Part shown: positions 21,549-32,484 of the stretch, piece after piece
Position numbering within the stretch: position 1 is the first letter of the stretch
How the letters are laid out: every line of letters begins with the position of its first letter
NCBI RefSeq assembly: GCF_000005505.3
Contig: NC_016131.3
Coordinates: forward strand, 55,785,355 to 55,849,354
Direction: 5' to 3'
DNA: 64,000 nucleotides
DNA from: Brachypodium distachyon
Taxonomy: Eukaryota > Streptophyta > Magnoliopsida > Poales > Poaceae
Program-made: the position numbers and the translations under genes
Notes under the pieces: generated by a model
The model's database searches: none
What the model was told of the DNA's origin: nothing
Seen by the model: only the letters and a program-made list of their open reading frames with translations

Positions 21549-23112
21549 CTCGCTGGGTCAAAGGACGTGATTAACAGGGAATACGAAGGGTTTTTGGCTA
21601 TGGAAGCTAAAGCCTTGGGCATCTGGGCTCTGGGTGTGAGGAGGAAGAAGGGTTAAAACTAATTTACCCCACCTCCGCTTTTATCCTTGCTTTGGCAGAA
21701 AATCCGGGACGCACGATCTCGGTCGTGGCCACGTGTTCCGCATCAGTCGGAATACGAAACGGCAAGGATGAAAGTAACTGCTTACTTCATGGGCGCAAGA
21801 ACCAATGAGATCATCGTTGTGTCTTGTTTACTGCGCGAAGTGTGATTGTTTCTCCACTGACGCACGCCTACGTGTGCCTAGCTGTCAGGCTAGACTGTAC
21901 ATCCAGTCACATCGGCTGACCAAAACGGCTCTTCACCTCCAGTAGGTACGTCATCAATGATGAAGTCTGACTCGAATATCATGACTCAAAATTATTTTAC
22001 ATACAGGATGACGGAGTTTATCTTAAATGTTGAAATCGTCTTGAGTCTCGACTGTGAACATTAAGACTCTCATTCGAGTCGCGAATTAACCGGTTGTCAC
22101 TTTATATTAAAGACTTCATACAGTCATCTATTGTTTATTCTTTATTCACAACAGTAAAAACAGGGTAATGACCCTGGCACAAGACAGTCGATTTCATATA
22201 ATCGACTCAATTGAGTCGCACCAGCTGCACACCTTAGTTGTTTATGCTCATTCGCATAATAGTAAGCCTCTTGGGTTTCGCCCAAAGAGCTTGGAGCCGC
22301 ACCAGCTGCGCTGCTCTAGTAAACCCCATGCTCATTGCATGACGATAAGCCTCATGGATCATTCCATCGAGCCCGAAATCGTAGCAGCTGCGTATTTCAG
22401 TAAATTCATGCTCATTGCATGAAGATAAGACCTGAAAGTTCTCTTACGGGCCTGGAATCGTACCAGCTACATTATTTCCGGTTAAATCCATACTCATTGT
22501 ATGAAGGTAAGTCCTAAAAATTAGGCCTGGATATGCATCGGCTGCATCCCTCTAGTAACAATTCTCACTTAAGGGTCGCTCCCTGCAACCATGTTCATTA
22601 CATGAAGATAAGACCCGTAAGCTTCCTATAGGGCCTGGAAACATACCAGCTGCGTATTTCCAGTACAAGTAATCTTGACGAACGAGTCGAGTACTTAAAA
22701 ACTGGAATTTGACTCTATAAGACCCTAGCAGGCTAAGTCAAAATTCACCAGTCGCCAGGTTCGAGCCTAGGGACTCGAATGCTAATGAAAGCTAGTGTTG
22801 TTTTCACCCTAGAGCGATTAATTGGACTCGATTTCTCGAGTATCTGGGCACATTAAGCACATATCCCTATGACTCCTACTCATCGCATTGATTCACTATC
22901 AGCTCATAATGTGGAACTGTTACTTAATAGTCAAGCATTAAAGCATTGGCTCAGACACTCTCTGAATCGAAAATACTTCTCATTCAAAGTACAAGTCGAT
23001 GAAACTCCAAGTATGCAGCATTATGCAACTGGCTCAACAGCAGAATAAGCTCATTCTTTACAGGAAAAGTCCGTAGTCGAGTCTTCGACTCAACCAGGCA
23101 CTTGGGGGCTAT
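21549..23112. other. Element B region between antisense gene and 3' LTR
   Basis: Noncoding in appearance. It is rich in 'gactcga/cgagtc' words common to this element. It includes the degenerate repeat listed separately (22190-22665) and ends in the polypurine tract 'cacttgggggctat' directly before the LTR at 23113. Confidence 0.55.
22190..22665 (+). repeat. Degenerate tandem repeat, period about 85-120 bp, four to five copies
   Basis: Repeated order of 'catgctcattgcatgaagat', 'aagacc', 'gggcctggaatcgtaccag' and 'ctgcgtatttccagta'. Copies begin near 22243, 22325, 22408, 22490 and 22590. Divergence between copies is much higher than in the 52-bp array, so this is an older repeat in the same element's 3' region. 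Confidence 0.7.
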
Positions 23113-23485
23113 TGACGTGGTTATGACTAACCACGTACTCGACTCGAGCATACCCGGTACAGCCCAGTTGGGGGCCCACAAGGAAGCCTACTACGACTCC
23201 AGGAGTTTACATGCCAAATCTTGCGACTCAAGACAAGGAAGGTTAATTAGAGTGTATCTCCTCATTGTAATCGACTTGGACTCTACCTAAGACCTGAGTT
23301 CCTGCATATATGAAGGAACAGGAGGGGGAGCCAAGAGGACTCCCTCCAACTTAGATACAAGTCGACTAGACGCACTCAACGACTCGGTGCATCTAGACTC
23401 TGCGACAACCCAATGTAATCGACTCATCAGTACAGATCCGACAAGCAGGACGTAGGGGTATTGCCTCACGAGGGCCCTGAACCTG
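23113..23485 (+). repeat. Element B 3' LTR, left part (interrupted)
   Basis: Starts TGACGTGG after the polypurine tract. It contains 'gcatatatgaaggaacagg' and 'gcaggacgtaggggtattg', the latter also in element A's LTR. It is cut after 'gaacctg' at 23485 by the solo LTR, and its sequence resumes as 'acctgggtaaattatg' at 26774. The LTR's right end is unclear but lies between about 26810 and 26920. Confidence 0.75.
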
Positions 23486-26400
23486 TGTAACATCCCAAAA
23501 ATTTCAAACTTTTGCATGTGCATTGCATCCATGAGCATCATGCCACAATTGCATATTTGAATTCAAATTTGAATCTCAAAAGGCTTTGAAAAGATTTTAT
23601 TTCAATTTAAACCCTAGGGTTTCCACCCATTTGAGCTTTGGATTTTCAAACCAATAAGGTTTATTTATAAAAGGGGTTCGTTGCATAAATAAGCTATCGC
23701 ATAATTTTTGGATAATTATTTGGAGTTGAAAAATTATTTTATTTAAATAGTTATATAGCCCTAAAGGCATTTATAGGGCAGATGTATTTTTATATATTTT
23801 ATTTTGAGGGGAAACTACTCCCAAAAGTTGTATCATGATAGAACATGATTTTACAAATTTTCTGCAATTTATTTGGACCAATTTGGAGTTCAAAATTAAA
23901 AGTTATCAAAGAAATAAGAAAAAGGGAAAAAGAAAAGAAAAGAAAAGGGGAAACCGGACCGGTCCGACCGCTTGGGCCGAACCGGGCCAGAACCGACCGA
24001 GCCAGCCCGACCGAGACGGCCCGGCCGCCCCGCGCGCGTGCCCGCTGCCACTGACAGGTGGGGCCCACCTGTCAGGGCCTTCTTCCCTGCTAGGAAAGCC
24101 GGCCGCCGAATCCGCGCCGGACACCGCGTCGCCGCAATCTCTGTCCCCGTTGATTCCGACCTTCCCCGAGCAGCCCGAGCGCGTCCATATAAAGTTCTCC
24201 CCATCCTCTTCTCTTTCCCTCTTCTCGGCCCCGCTCGCACGCGCCCACGCCGCCCCGATTCTTCTCCGAAGAGCTCCGCCGCCGCCGCCGCTCTCGCGCC
24301 GCGCCCGACCACGCCGGTGAGCCATCCCGCCCGAAACTTCAAATTTTGGGAGCCCCTCGTCCATGCGCTTCGTTTGACGCGCGCCGTTTCTTTTTTCGTG
24401 CACCGTAGCGCCGCCCCCGTCGACGCTGAAGCTCGCCGGAGTCCGCCGCCCGCGCCGCCGCGCCTGTCTTCGTCCTAGGCGAGCACCCCGCCGTCCCCGC
24501 GCACCACCGACCCCGTCACCGAGTTCGCCGTGCTGCACCGCCCCGTCCCCGCACGTCCCCGCGCCGCCGCCGGAGCCATCCCCGGAACCCTAGTTCCCGG
24601 AGGTGAGATCTCGGTCGTCCATTTCATCTCAACGGTCCAGATTAGATCCCATTTTTATTTTTTATCGAACCGGTACGCGCCAATAAGGTTGTGACACGTG
24701 GCACGGTAAAATGGAAATAAAAATGTAATTTTAATCCCCCGGAATAATTAAATGGCACTTTTGCAGAAAAGCCTTGTAACTTCAAATGATCATATCTTTT
24801 AATCTGTTTGACCAAATTTAATGATCCACAACTTTTTGGAATCCTTAGAAAATGTAGAATCTTTTGGCAGTGTCCAATTTCAAATTTGAATATTTAAATC
24901 ACATTCAAATTACAGAATGGTGTTTAATACCATTTAATTCATAACTAAATATTTAGAAGTCCTTTTTCAGTGAAACCAGTGTCCAAATTTTTTTTTTATT
25001 ATCCTCTGTCCAATGGGACAGAGAAATAAATATTTTGAATTAAATTATTTGGCAGATGCCATTAGAACCTTATTTATGGTTTTTAATAGTTTGTTTTTGC
25101 CTTTGTCTAAAAACCCTAATGCAATCCTTTTAATTGCTAATGCTTAAGATCAGTAGATCACCCGAATAAAATAAATCCAATCATGTCACATGTTTGCATC
25201 GCATCATAGCATACATTCTTTTGTTATGTTTGAATTGTGTGTTTATGTATGAGTATGTTTGTTTGATTGTATAGTGTTCTCGGAGAGCGAACTGTGACGA
25301 GTGTTTGAACTTCAACTACTATCAAGGCAAGTTCACTTTGATCATATGCTACTACTATCTGTTTTTAAAATATTTATGCATTAGAGTTGTTTGTAGAAAT
25401 GCATTGACAGGACTATTACTCGTACTTATGCTAGCTATGATTGACCTACTAGCTATAGGGTTACATTTGCCATGAATCCTCCACCAATAGCCCTCATGAT
25501 AGTATTGCTTAGCCATGCTATGTTAGTAAACGTGGGAGGGAATCTCAATCACTGTGAAATGAAGATGTGTAGTGATTTTGAAAACTTGGCAAAAACAACC
25601 CTAATGAACCATCTTGGGTGGACTGCTTTGAGATTTTGAGATGTTATGCGACGTCAGGTCCATTTCTATGGGTCCCTCTGAGTCGAGTCTCCATGCATTC
25701 GGAGATGGATCGTCCATGGACGTCTCTTCCGTGGATTCGGAGAGCGCTTGCGTCGCAAATGTGGAATGCCACCTGGGGTATCAGAGACTGGACTAGTTTC
25801 CTATTTAGTAGCTTCCAGTACAACCACAAGCTAAATGGGCTCTGGCTGGATGGAGTAAGAAATGTGAACCCAGATCCAAGGGATTGTACTGAGGTAGTTG
25901 TTTAGGTGGGAGCGCGGGTCCCTCAAGTGGTCTGGGTAAACATGTTCTGAAAATTCTTGAAGTCGATGCCGTTGCTACTCCCTCGGGACGACAGCAAGAG
26001 ATTAACACGTCGATTTCTTGTGGGGAATGTGTACAACCTCTCGAGAGTGTCAAACTAAGTATTTAGCCGTGTCCCCGGTTACGGACAATTATGAGCAACT
26101 AGATATTGGGGCTGTAAGGAAGGTCTCACTCATTCCAACTTCTTCAATAAAATGAATGGTTTGAACAGGGTAGGGGCACTTGATGTTTCTACTCAATGTG
26201 CTCTAGGTTAATAGGAGCATGGGTGTTTCTACCCCGTGTCCATTAGTTAACAATATTGTAACATTCAATTGTAGTAAAATAAACTATGTTTGCTACCACG
26301 CCATAAAGCCTGAACCCCACTATACCTCAATTGCATATACTTGGTAGGATCTGTTATAACTTCCAGGTGAACTTGCCAATACATTCAAATATATTGACCA

Positions 26401-26773
26401 CGTAGTGGCTGCCATTAATAATGCAGGTGAAACTGACGAAGAGTGAGGTTCGTCGATGTTATTTGGGTCATGTGCTTACATTCCAACATGCTCTCTCCTC
26501 TAGGAGTAGATGAGGCCCTTTTGCTCTACCTTTCCGCTGCAGTTTTGTGATACAATGTTATCATGGTTTTGAAACAATATTTGTTTATGCTGGCCTAAAA
26601 GGTCATGCAAGTTTGTAAGTGCAATTTAAGTTCTGGATGATACGATGTAATAAAGTACTTTTGACCTTTGTATCTTGGTATTACATCTTGAACTGTGTGT
26701 GCTAGTGAGTCGATCCAGAGACTAGCACAAATAAGCACAGAGATCGAACCCTAGTAAGGGGGCGGTCGCTTCA
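23486..26773 (+). mobile_element. Solo LTR (3288 bp, TGTAACATCCC family) inserted in element B LTR
   Basis: Begins TGTAACATCCC and ends GGTCGCTTCA (TG...CA). It is flanked by the perfect 5-bp duplication ACCTG (23481-23485 and 26774-26778). The host LTR reads continuously across the duplication ('gaacctg' then 'ggtaaatt'), matching element A's 'aaacctgggtaaa'. Inside are a purine-rich tract, a CpG-rich block (23950-24600) and a long AT-rich region with an 'aataaagtac' signal near 26650. No gag or pol is present. The fragment at 391-1280 is the same family. ORFs in the GC-rich block are not supported as genes. Confidence 0.85.
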
Positions 26774-26924
26774 ACCTGGGTAAATTATGTCCCCTGTGTC
26801 CTTGTTGGCCGACGAGTTCGCCAACACACACTCATCTTCCCTTGATACAAGTCCATCAATATGGACATTGTCGAAGTTACATCTTCGTCACCCCTCTCTA
26901 GTCGACCATACCGATCTTTCAGAC

Positions 26925-28126
26925 TTGGGGCAGAGAACCTTGAGGTTAAAAACATCTGTCCGTTGAGCAAATGGCTGTTTAAAATTTTGAATTGAGAAGG
27001 TTTGTGGTTGGAGCTGCTTCGTAATAAGTACCTCTATGCTAAAACTATTTCCCAGGTTACAATGTTGCGTGTGCGAGAGAAAAAAAAATTCCCTCATGTG
27101 TCGTTCTCTGTCAATTGTGGTTTGAGAGTGAACTTTTGGGAAGATAGGTGGTTAGGGCGTGTGGCCCTTAAAGATCAATTTCCTTCCCTCTATCATATTG
27201 CGACCAACAAACAAGCCTCTGTTGCTGAGGTGTTGAATGTGACACCTCCAAACATTGCTTTTAGGAGGGTCACTGTTGGTGCGAGGTTGACGGCCTAGGA
27301 GGAGTTATGTGATAAACTGGCTTCAGTTCAGCTTGTAGACCGACCAGATTCATTCTCTTGGTTGTTGTCTACATCCGGGCTTATTTTTTCCGTGAAATCC
27401 CTTTATCAGGTCCTAATTAACAATGATTATCAATTTCATCATAAGATAATTTGGAAACTCAAGATTCCCGTGAAAATAAAGATCTTCGCATGGCTCCTCT
27501 ATCGTGGTGTTGTGCTTACTAAAGATAACTTCGCCAAAAGGAATTGGCATGGCCGGAAAAAAATGTGTTTTTTTTGTAATCAAGACGAGACAACACACCA
27601 CTTGTTTTTTGAGTGTTTGATGGCGCGTTTAGTTTGGGGAACTATCTTTGTGACTTTTAATCTCCCAGCTCCCTCTTGTACCGCGAACATGTTTGGACGC
27701 CGGCTTGATGGGATGGGAAAATCTCTTAAATCGCTCATACTTATTGGTTCTTGTGCGATTTGTTGGTCCATTCGGAATTATCGTAATGATTTGGTGTTTA
27801 ACAAAAAGAAAGTTTCCAATTTCTTGCAGGTTATTTTTCGGGCAACACACTGGCTCTGTACCTGGTCCTTACTACTTCCAATGGTGGCCAGGGAGTCTAT
27901 GGAATCTGGGTGCGGCTATTTGGAGATGGTAGCACAGGTGTTTTACAACCAGTTTGGGTGGCGCGCCGGGCTTTGACTTGATGCTTGCTGATTTCTCGGT
28001 CTCTTGTTATCTTTTTGAGATGTAACTTTGGATGATGATATTGTGCTGAACTTTAAGAATATGATGGATGTGTGCATCGATTGATGCAGAGGCCGGAGGA
28101 TTTCCCTCGTTTTCGAAAAAAAAGAC
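26925..28126 (+). pseudogene. 5'-truncated LINE (L1-type) with RT zinc-binding domain and A-rich tail
   Basis: The reading starts near LGAENLEVKNICPLSKWLF and continues to the zf-RVT (PF13966-type) block: IWKLKIPVKIKIFAWLL, then KMCFFCNQDETTHHLFFECLMARLVWG, the C-x2-C...H-x4-C arrangement. It ends GWRAGL at 27976. Stops and frameshifts occur near 26985, 27060 and 27298. The 3' UTR ends in 'gaggatttccctcgttttcg' and an A-rich tail (28112-28121), as in other grass LINEs. The RT core and 5' half are absent, the usual result of incomplete reverse transcription. Confidence 0.85.
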
Positions 28127-28430
28127 AGTGGCGGTTGAGAACTTTGACCACACAACTTTTTGACAAATCCTTTGTATCAATCGGATATTGATGTACCAGT
28201 AGGTACCAGAGGAGATCGCTGTGATTGTTATTGTGTCCGTATCGAAGAGACGCGACAACGTGTATGGATCATTGTTCATTGTCCTAATCAAATGCCTAGT
28301 GGCATGATCGGCATGATCAAAGCCGATGGTCGTAAGCTATGTTGTCCATCACGATCTCGAATGAAACACCTAGCTCTAGCTTGAAGAAAAATCTATGCTA
28401 CACAGACATTTTGCTGACTTCTACTCATGT
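28127..28430 (+). repeat. Duplicated block, copy 1 (paralogous with about 35695-36010)
   Basis: Shares with 35695-36010 the ordered words 'gacaaatcctttgtatcaat', 'gtaccagtaggtaccagagg', 'tcctaatcaaatgcctag' and 'catcacgatct'. The second copy lies directly upstream of the reductase gene at 36464. This one has no reductase gene after it and may be the promoter end of a lost copy or part of a segmental duplication. No coding potential. Confidence 0.8.
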
Positions 28431-28628
28431 ATGCTACTGCTTTATTTTTAACCAGGCTATCTATAAATATTCAACCCTTGTAAACACCTATCCAAACATG
28501 CTTCGATCTCCCTATACTCCGGCTAGCTTTGCTATTCTTGGCTGAACACTAAGCGCAAAATGGGAATACAAGCATAATTCATGAAGAAAAAAAATTAAAA
28601 CCTTAGTAAAATTTACATGTATTTGACA

Positions 28629-28810
28629 TCACAGATTTGAAATAATATCATAGGTTTCAGGTCCTGGCACCACCACTGATCCTAGAGGGTTAACCTTTTG
28701 TTTATCAGGTCCAGCAAAGGTCAGATCACCGGCAACGGAACAGAAGACAACGCCTTTAGCAAGGTTTTGAGGAAATTCGACAAAAATACCCTGATCAACG
28801 TACGTATGCA
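28629..28810 (-). other. Possible orphan exon fragment
   Basis: On the - strand an open stretch ends FAGPDKQKVNPLGSVVVPGP-ETYDIISNL and a stop, preceded by DQGIFVEFPQNLAKG. The composition looks protein-like rather than random, but I do not recognise the family and see no partner exons. It could be a relic exon or chance. A (GA)n microsatellite lies just beyond, at 28886-28920. Confidence 0.2.
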
Positions 28811-28994
28811 ATCGTTGCCGGTTTTGACTAGTTTTCTTAAAGTGCAAAGACGGTCGATTCCGCAGAGCCCTGAGCAAGGGCTCTGAGCGAGAGGGGAGAG
28901 AGAGAGAGAGAGGAGGGGGGGAGTAAAAGAAAAAAAGATCAGGGAAAGAAAGCCTAATCTTCCGGCTGATTCAGGAGCATGCGCATACGGCACA

Positions 28995-29251
28995 TGCTGA
29001 AAATTTGCTTGACTGGTGTGCCTTTCTTGTCTCCGGTTTTGATGTTGGGCGGTCGTGTGTGTTCTGGGAAGATGGCCCCGATAATGGCCATCCTCTTCAT
29101 CATGTTTGTAGGTATAACTTGGCGGCTTTGGGTTGATTGATTGATGTATTCGTTTGAATTTGTCAGGTTTGTGGAATAAATTAATAAAAAATCGCTATGT
29201 GCATCATTTTGATTCAGAGGCTGGGGGTTTCAACCTCCTTTTCGAAAAAAG
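28995..29251 (+). pseudogene. Short LINE 3' remnant
   Basis: Contains a fragment reading VGRSCVFWEDGP (the LINE 'RFWEDxWLG'-like block before zf-RVT). An internal deletion follows, then a LINE-type 3' end 'gcatcattttgattcagagg-ctgggggtttcaacctcctt-ttcgaaaaaag'. This resembles the tail at 28060-28121. No open frame of useful length. Confidence 0.6.
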
Positions 29252-29734
29252 AAACAAATGCATGTTTTTTAGTGTATCATTTTATTTTGTTGTTCCGTTG
29301 CAACGCACGGGCATTTCGGCTATTATTTAAAATATTCGAAATACAGAGAGCATCTATTTCTCCATCGACTGAAAAGTAGTTGTTTGATTCCTAAAAGTTG
29401 ATTTCAATGTAAAGCCATTTTGCATAATTACATCTACGGGTTTAATCGGTTTGTAGGAATGCAAAACATAGAAATAGGAAAAATCATAAAGCATATGCAA
29501 AACAAAGGATTGAAAAACAGAGGATTGCAAAACAAAGGGATTCAAAAATGAGTTCTCAGTGGATGTTGAAAGGCCACAAAGGAAATTTTCCTCTACTTTT
29601 CCTGTGGCTCGTTTCTATGAACCAAATGCATGAACAGTACCACCAAAGAAAACAAATCTATTCCTACATTCTTCCTCCATTTTTCCTATAAAACTAAATG
29701 GCCCTACATTTTTAAATTTGGTTGTGGCGGCGGA

Positions 29735-29880
29735 AGGACTACGTACTGAATTTTCCCGGTTTTCACTTGTAAATTCTAATCCACACCAAAGGTAAGGCTG
29801 CCACATGCTCCCAAGGACGATCGATCCCATCGCCACCACTTCTTGGATGTCTTCCTCCACGTGGAGCCGCTCCAAAAAAC
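29735..29880 (+). pseudogene. 5' relic of the GTD-binding coiled-coil gene (relic 1)
   Basis: Matches the upstream region and first codons of the gene at 34016: 'tccggttttcact'-like, 'aatccacaccaaag', 'catgctcccaaggac', then 'gatcccatcgccaccac' and 'cacgtggagccgctcc'. The start codon is mutated (ATC at 29820). It ends after about 60 bp of coding sequence. Confidence 0.75.
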
Positions 29881-30305
29881 GATTTGGACTAAAAGTGTTC
29901 GCACCCGCCAAGTTTAAGGGAGAAATGCACGGTTTGCAAGTTTAGGGACGAAATTGTTCCTACGACATACCATCTTTATGGACCTAAGGTGTTATTTCCT
30001 CTAATTAAAATGTTAAATGGATGAGAATAATATGCTTAGCATTTTATTATTTAAGATACTAAATTACTAAGAATGGATATGCATCCTCTCTGCCTTTCTA
30101 AGATATTAAATTGATAACTACAAATATGCTTGATATTTGATTAAGATATTGATTCAATTTATTATGAATTAAATTTATTAATTGTTTACAATATTTATTA
30201 TTTAATACATCTATTATTTACATTTATTTAGTATCATTTAAGATATTTATTATTTAATACATTTATTTTTACATTTATTTAGTATCATTTATATGCTACC
30301 ACGGT

Positions 30306-30313
30306 TATATATA
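30306..30313 (+). promoter_or_regulatory. TATA box of defensin gene 1
   Basis: 'tatatata' lies about 100 bp upstream of the ATG at 30415, a normal distance for a plant gene with a short 5' UTR. The paralogue has 'tatataa' at about 32378 in the same relative place. Confidence 0.6.
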
Positions 30314-30414
30314 TAGCTAGGTTGCCCATCCTCCCCGAACAACTCACTTTCCCGACACTTGTAGTTTCATTGTCATACTATCCAGCTCGTAGTCTCCCTA
30401 ATCTTGCACAAGAA

Positions 30415-30844
30415 ATGGATCTGTCCATGAAGGTTTTTGTGGTTGTCCTTCTGATTTTTGTGACCACAGGTGCGTTTGTTGTCTCAATCTATTTAGTAAT
30501 ACTTGCTGAACATGTTGCTTCCACCATCCTCTCCACGCGGGAGTTATTACGTGGACCGAATCCATCAACGGGATTACTACTCCCGATCGGGCTGCCCAGC
30601 AAAATCGGCCTTAGATTCTAGGTAACTGAACGTGCTTTATTTTCCCTGTGCAGAAGACGGAGCACTAGTGCAAGTAGCTTTGGCGAACAAGCAGTGTGGA
30701 GGAAGACGAAGCCACACGTACCATGGGTCGTGTTCGAGCGAGCCTAACACCCCCTGCAACAAGGCTTGCGTGAGCGAGGGTTTCACGGCTGGCCATTGCG
30801 TAAAACAAATTGACCGTCACCATTGTTTCTGCTACAATTGCTAG
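30415..30844 (+). CDS. Plant defensin (gamma-thionin), gene 1; two exons
   Basis: A secreted cysteine-rich host-defence peptide of 81 aa. Exon 1 is 30415-30469 (ACCACAG|gtgcg) and exon 2 is 30654-30844 (ctgtgcag|AAGAC); the intron is 184 bp, phase 1, in the signal-peptide region as usual for plant defensins. The N-terminus MDLSMKVFVVVLLIFVTT is a signal peptide. The mature part has all eight cysteines, including the C-x3-C and C-x9-C pair (ACVSEGFTAGHC) and CFC near the end. Spacing differs from the common pattern: 11 residues between C1 and C2, 7 between C2 and C3, and 2 between C7 and C8. TATA box at 30306. Target and activity cannot be read from sequence. Confidence 0.88.
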
Positions 30845-31093
30845 AGATGGCCTTCAATTCTTCATGCATATATACATGCTTCCGTGTAATAAATCCATTT
30901 GTATGCATGCATGTGTATGTCCTCGTCGGAGACATGATAATAATAAGCGACTGCAAATTCTGATGTGCATCTCCTTGTTTGACAACATTATTGCTTCCCG
31001 TGAAAAAAAGAGTTGTGCATGTGTCACGTTAATTTTGGCCTTGCGGGAGTACAGAATTATAGATTACATTATGTATGCCTTGCTGGAGGATCA

Positions 31094-31303
31094 TCGAATT
31101 TCTCCGGTTTAAAATACTTAATCCACACCGTAGGTGCGGCTCACCCGCCTCACGTTCCATTCCCATCCACCCTTGGCGCCATCACGACGTTCGGCGGCCA
31201 CGAAATGCTCCCATGAACAATGGATCCCATCGCCACCACTTCCTTGACCTCCACGTGGCGCCGGTCGGTGAGGCACCGAGTGCCGGCGAGCAAGTTGGAT
31301 GAA
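31094..31303 (+). pseudogene. 5' relic of the GTD-binding coiled-coil gene (relic 2)
   Basis: Downstream of defensin 1. Follows the promoter and first exon of the gene at 34016 ('aatttctccggttt', 'aatccacacc', 'cgttccattcc', ATG at 31220 with GATCCCATCGCCACC). It keeps about 85 bp of exon 1 (WRRSVRHRVPASK) before switching at about 31304 to the start of the next duplicated unit. Confidence 0.8.
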
Positions 31304-31759
31304 TGCTACATGTCTCTCCGTTGCAATGCACGGGCATTTCGGCTATTATTTAAAATATTCGAAATATAGAGAGCATTTGTTTCTCCATCGACTTTGTTTG
31401 ATTCCTAAAAGTTTATTTCAATGTCAAGCCATTTTGCATAATTAGATCTATGGGCTTGTTCGGATTGTAGGAATGCAAAACATAGAAATAAGAAAATCAT
31501 AGAAATAGGACAGGAAAGCATATGCAAAACAAAGGATTGAAATACAGAGGATTGCAAAACAAAGGGATATAAAAATGAGGTCTCAGTGGATGTTAAGAGG
31601 CCACGAAGGAAATTTCCCTCTACTTTTCCTATGGCTTATTCCTACGAACCAAATGCACGAAAAGTACCACCAAAAAAAAAATCCTACATTCTTCATCCAT
31701 TTTTCATGTAAAACGAAGTGGCCCTACATTTTTAAATTTGGCTGTCGCGGTTGGGAGGA

Positions 31760-31880
31760 CCACTGAATTTCTCCGGTTTTCACTTGTAAAATTCTAATCC
31801 ACACCAAAGGTAAGGCTGCCACATGCTCCCAAGGACGATGGATCCCATCGCCACCACTTCCTAAATGTCTCCAAAACACG
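31760..31880 (+). pseudogene. 5' relic of the GTD-binding coiled-coil gene (relic 3)
   Basis: Same position in unit 2 as relic 1 in unit 1: 'catgctcccaaggacg', ATG at 31838, 'gatcccatcgccaccact-tcctaaatg'. It joins 'aaacacgatttggactaaaa' as in unit 1. It keeps about 30 bp of coding sequence. Confidence 0.75.
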
Positions 31881-32484
31881 ATTTGGACTAAAAGTGTTCA
31901 CACCTGCCAAGTTTAAGGCAAGAAATGCACGTTTTGCAAGTTTAGGGACCAAATTGTTCCGACGACATACCAACATTATGGACCTCGGGTGTTATTTCCT
32001 ATAATTAAAATGTTAAATTGATGAGAACAATATGCTTAGCTTTTTATTATCTAAAAATTTAAATGGGAATTGCCAAGACATATATGCTTGTTCTTTGGTT
32101 TACTTAAAATATCAAATTGATAAGGAAGATATATTGTTTTTCTCTTTTTTAAGATACTAAATTAATAAGAAAGGATATGCATCCTATTTGCTTTTCTAAG
32201 ATATTAAATTGATAACTATAAATATGCTTGATATTTGATTATTTATTATTTAAGATATGATTCAATTTATTATGGATTAATTTTATTAATTGTTTAAAAT
32301 ATTTAGTATTTAATACATTTATTATTTACACTTAATTATGATTTAATATACTAATTATTTAAGATATGCTGCCATTGTTATATAACTAGGCCTACGCATC
32401 GTCCTCCAGTAACTCACTCTCCCTACACCCGTAATTTCATTGTTATAATATCGAGCTCGCAGTCTCCCTAATCTTGCACAAAAA

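Larger units (their letters stand above)
10661..26900 (+). mobile_element. Element B: pol-deleted Tat-like gypsy element carrying a satellite array
   Basis: The order is gag (about 10.65-12.80 kb), protease (12.69-13.72 kb), AT-rich 3' sequence with an aataaaaat signal (about 14.12 kb), the 52-bp tandem array (14.2-17.1 kb), an antisense gene (17.22-21.55 kb, -), a degenerate repeat (22.2-22.7 kb), a polypurine tract 'cacttgggggctat' and a 3' LTR starting TGACGTGG (23113). No RT, RNase H or integrase motif is seen. No matching 5' LTR was found between 10.66 kb and gag, so the left end is either fused to element A's LTR or deleted. Nested within its 3' LTR is the solo LTR at 23486-26773. Confidence 0.7.

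Noticed and set aside
23835..24538. Overlapping ORFs of 148-210 aa in the GC-rich part of the solo LTR
   Set aside because: Several frames are open on both strands because of CpG-rich composition. The LTR limits are fixed by TG...CA and the ACCTG duplication, and no domain is visible.
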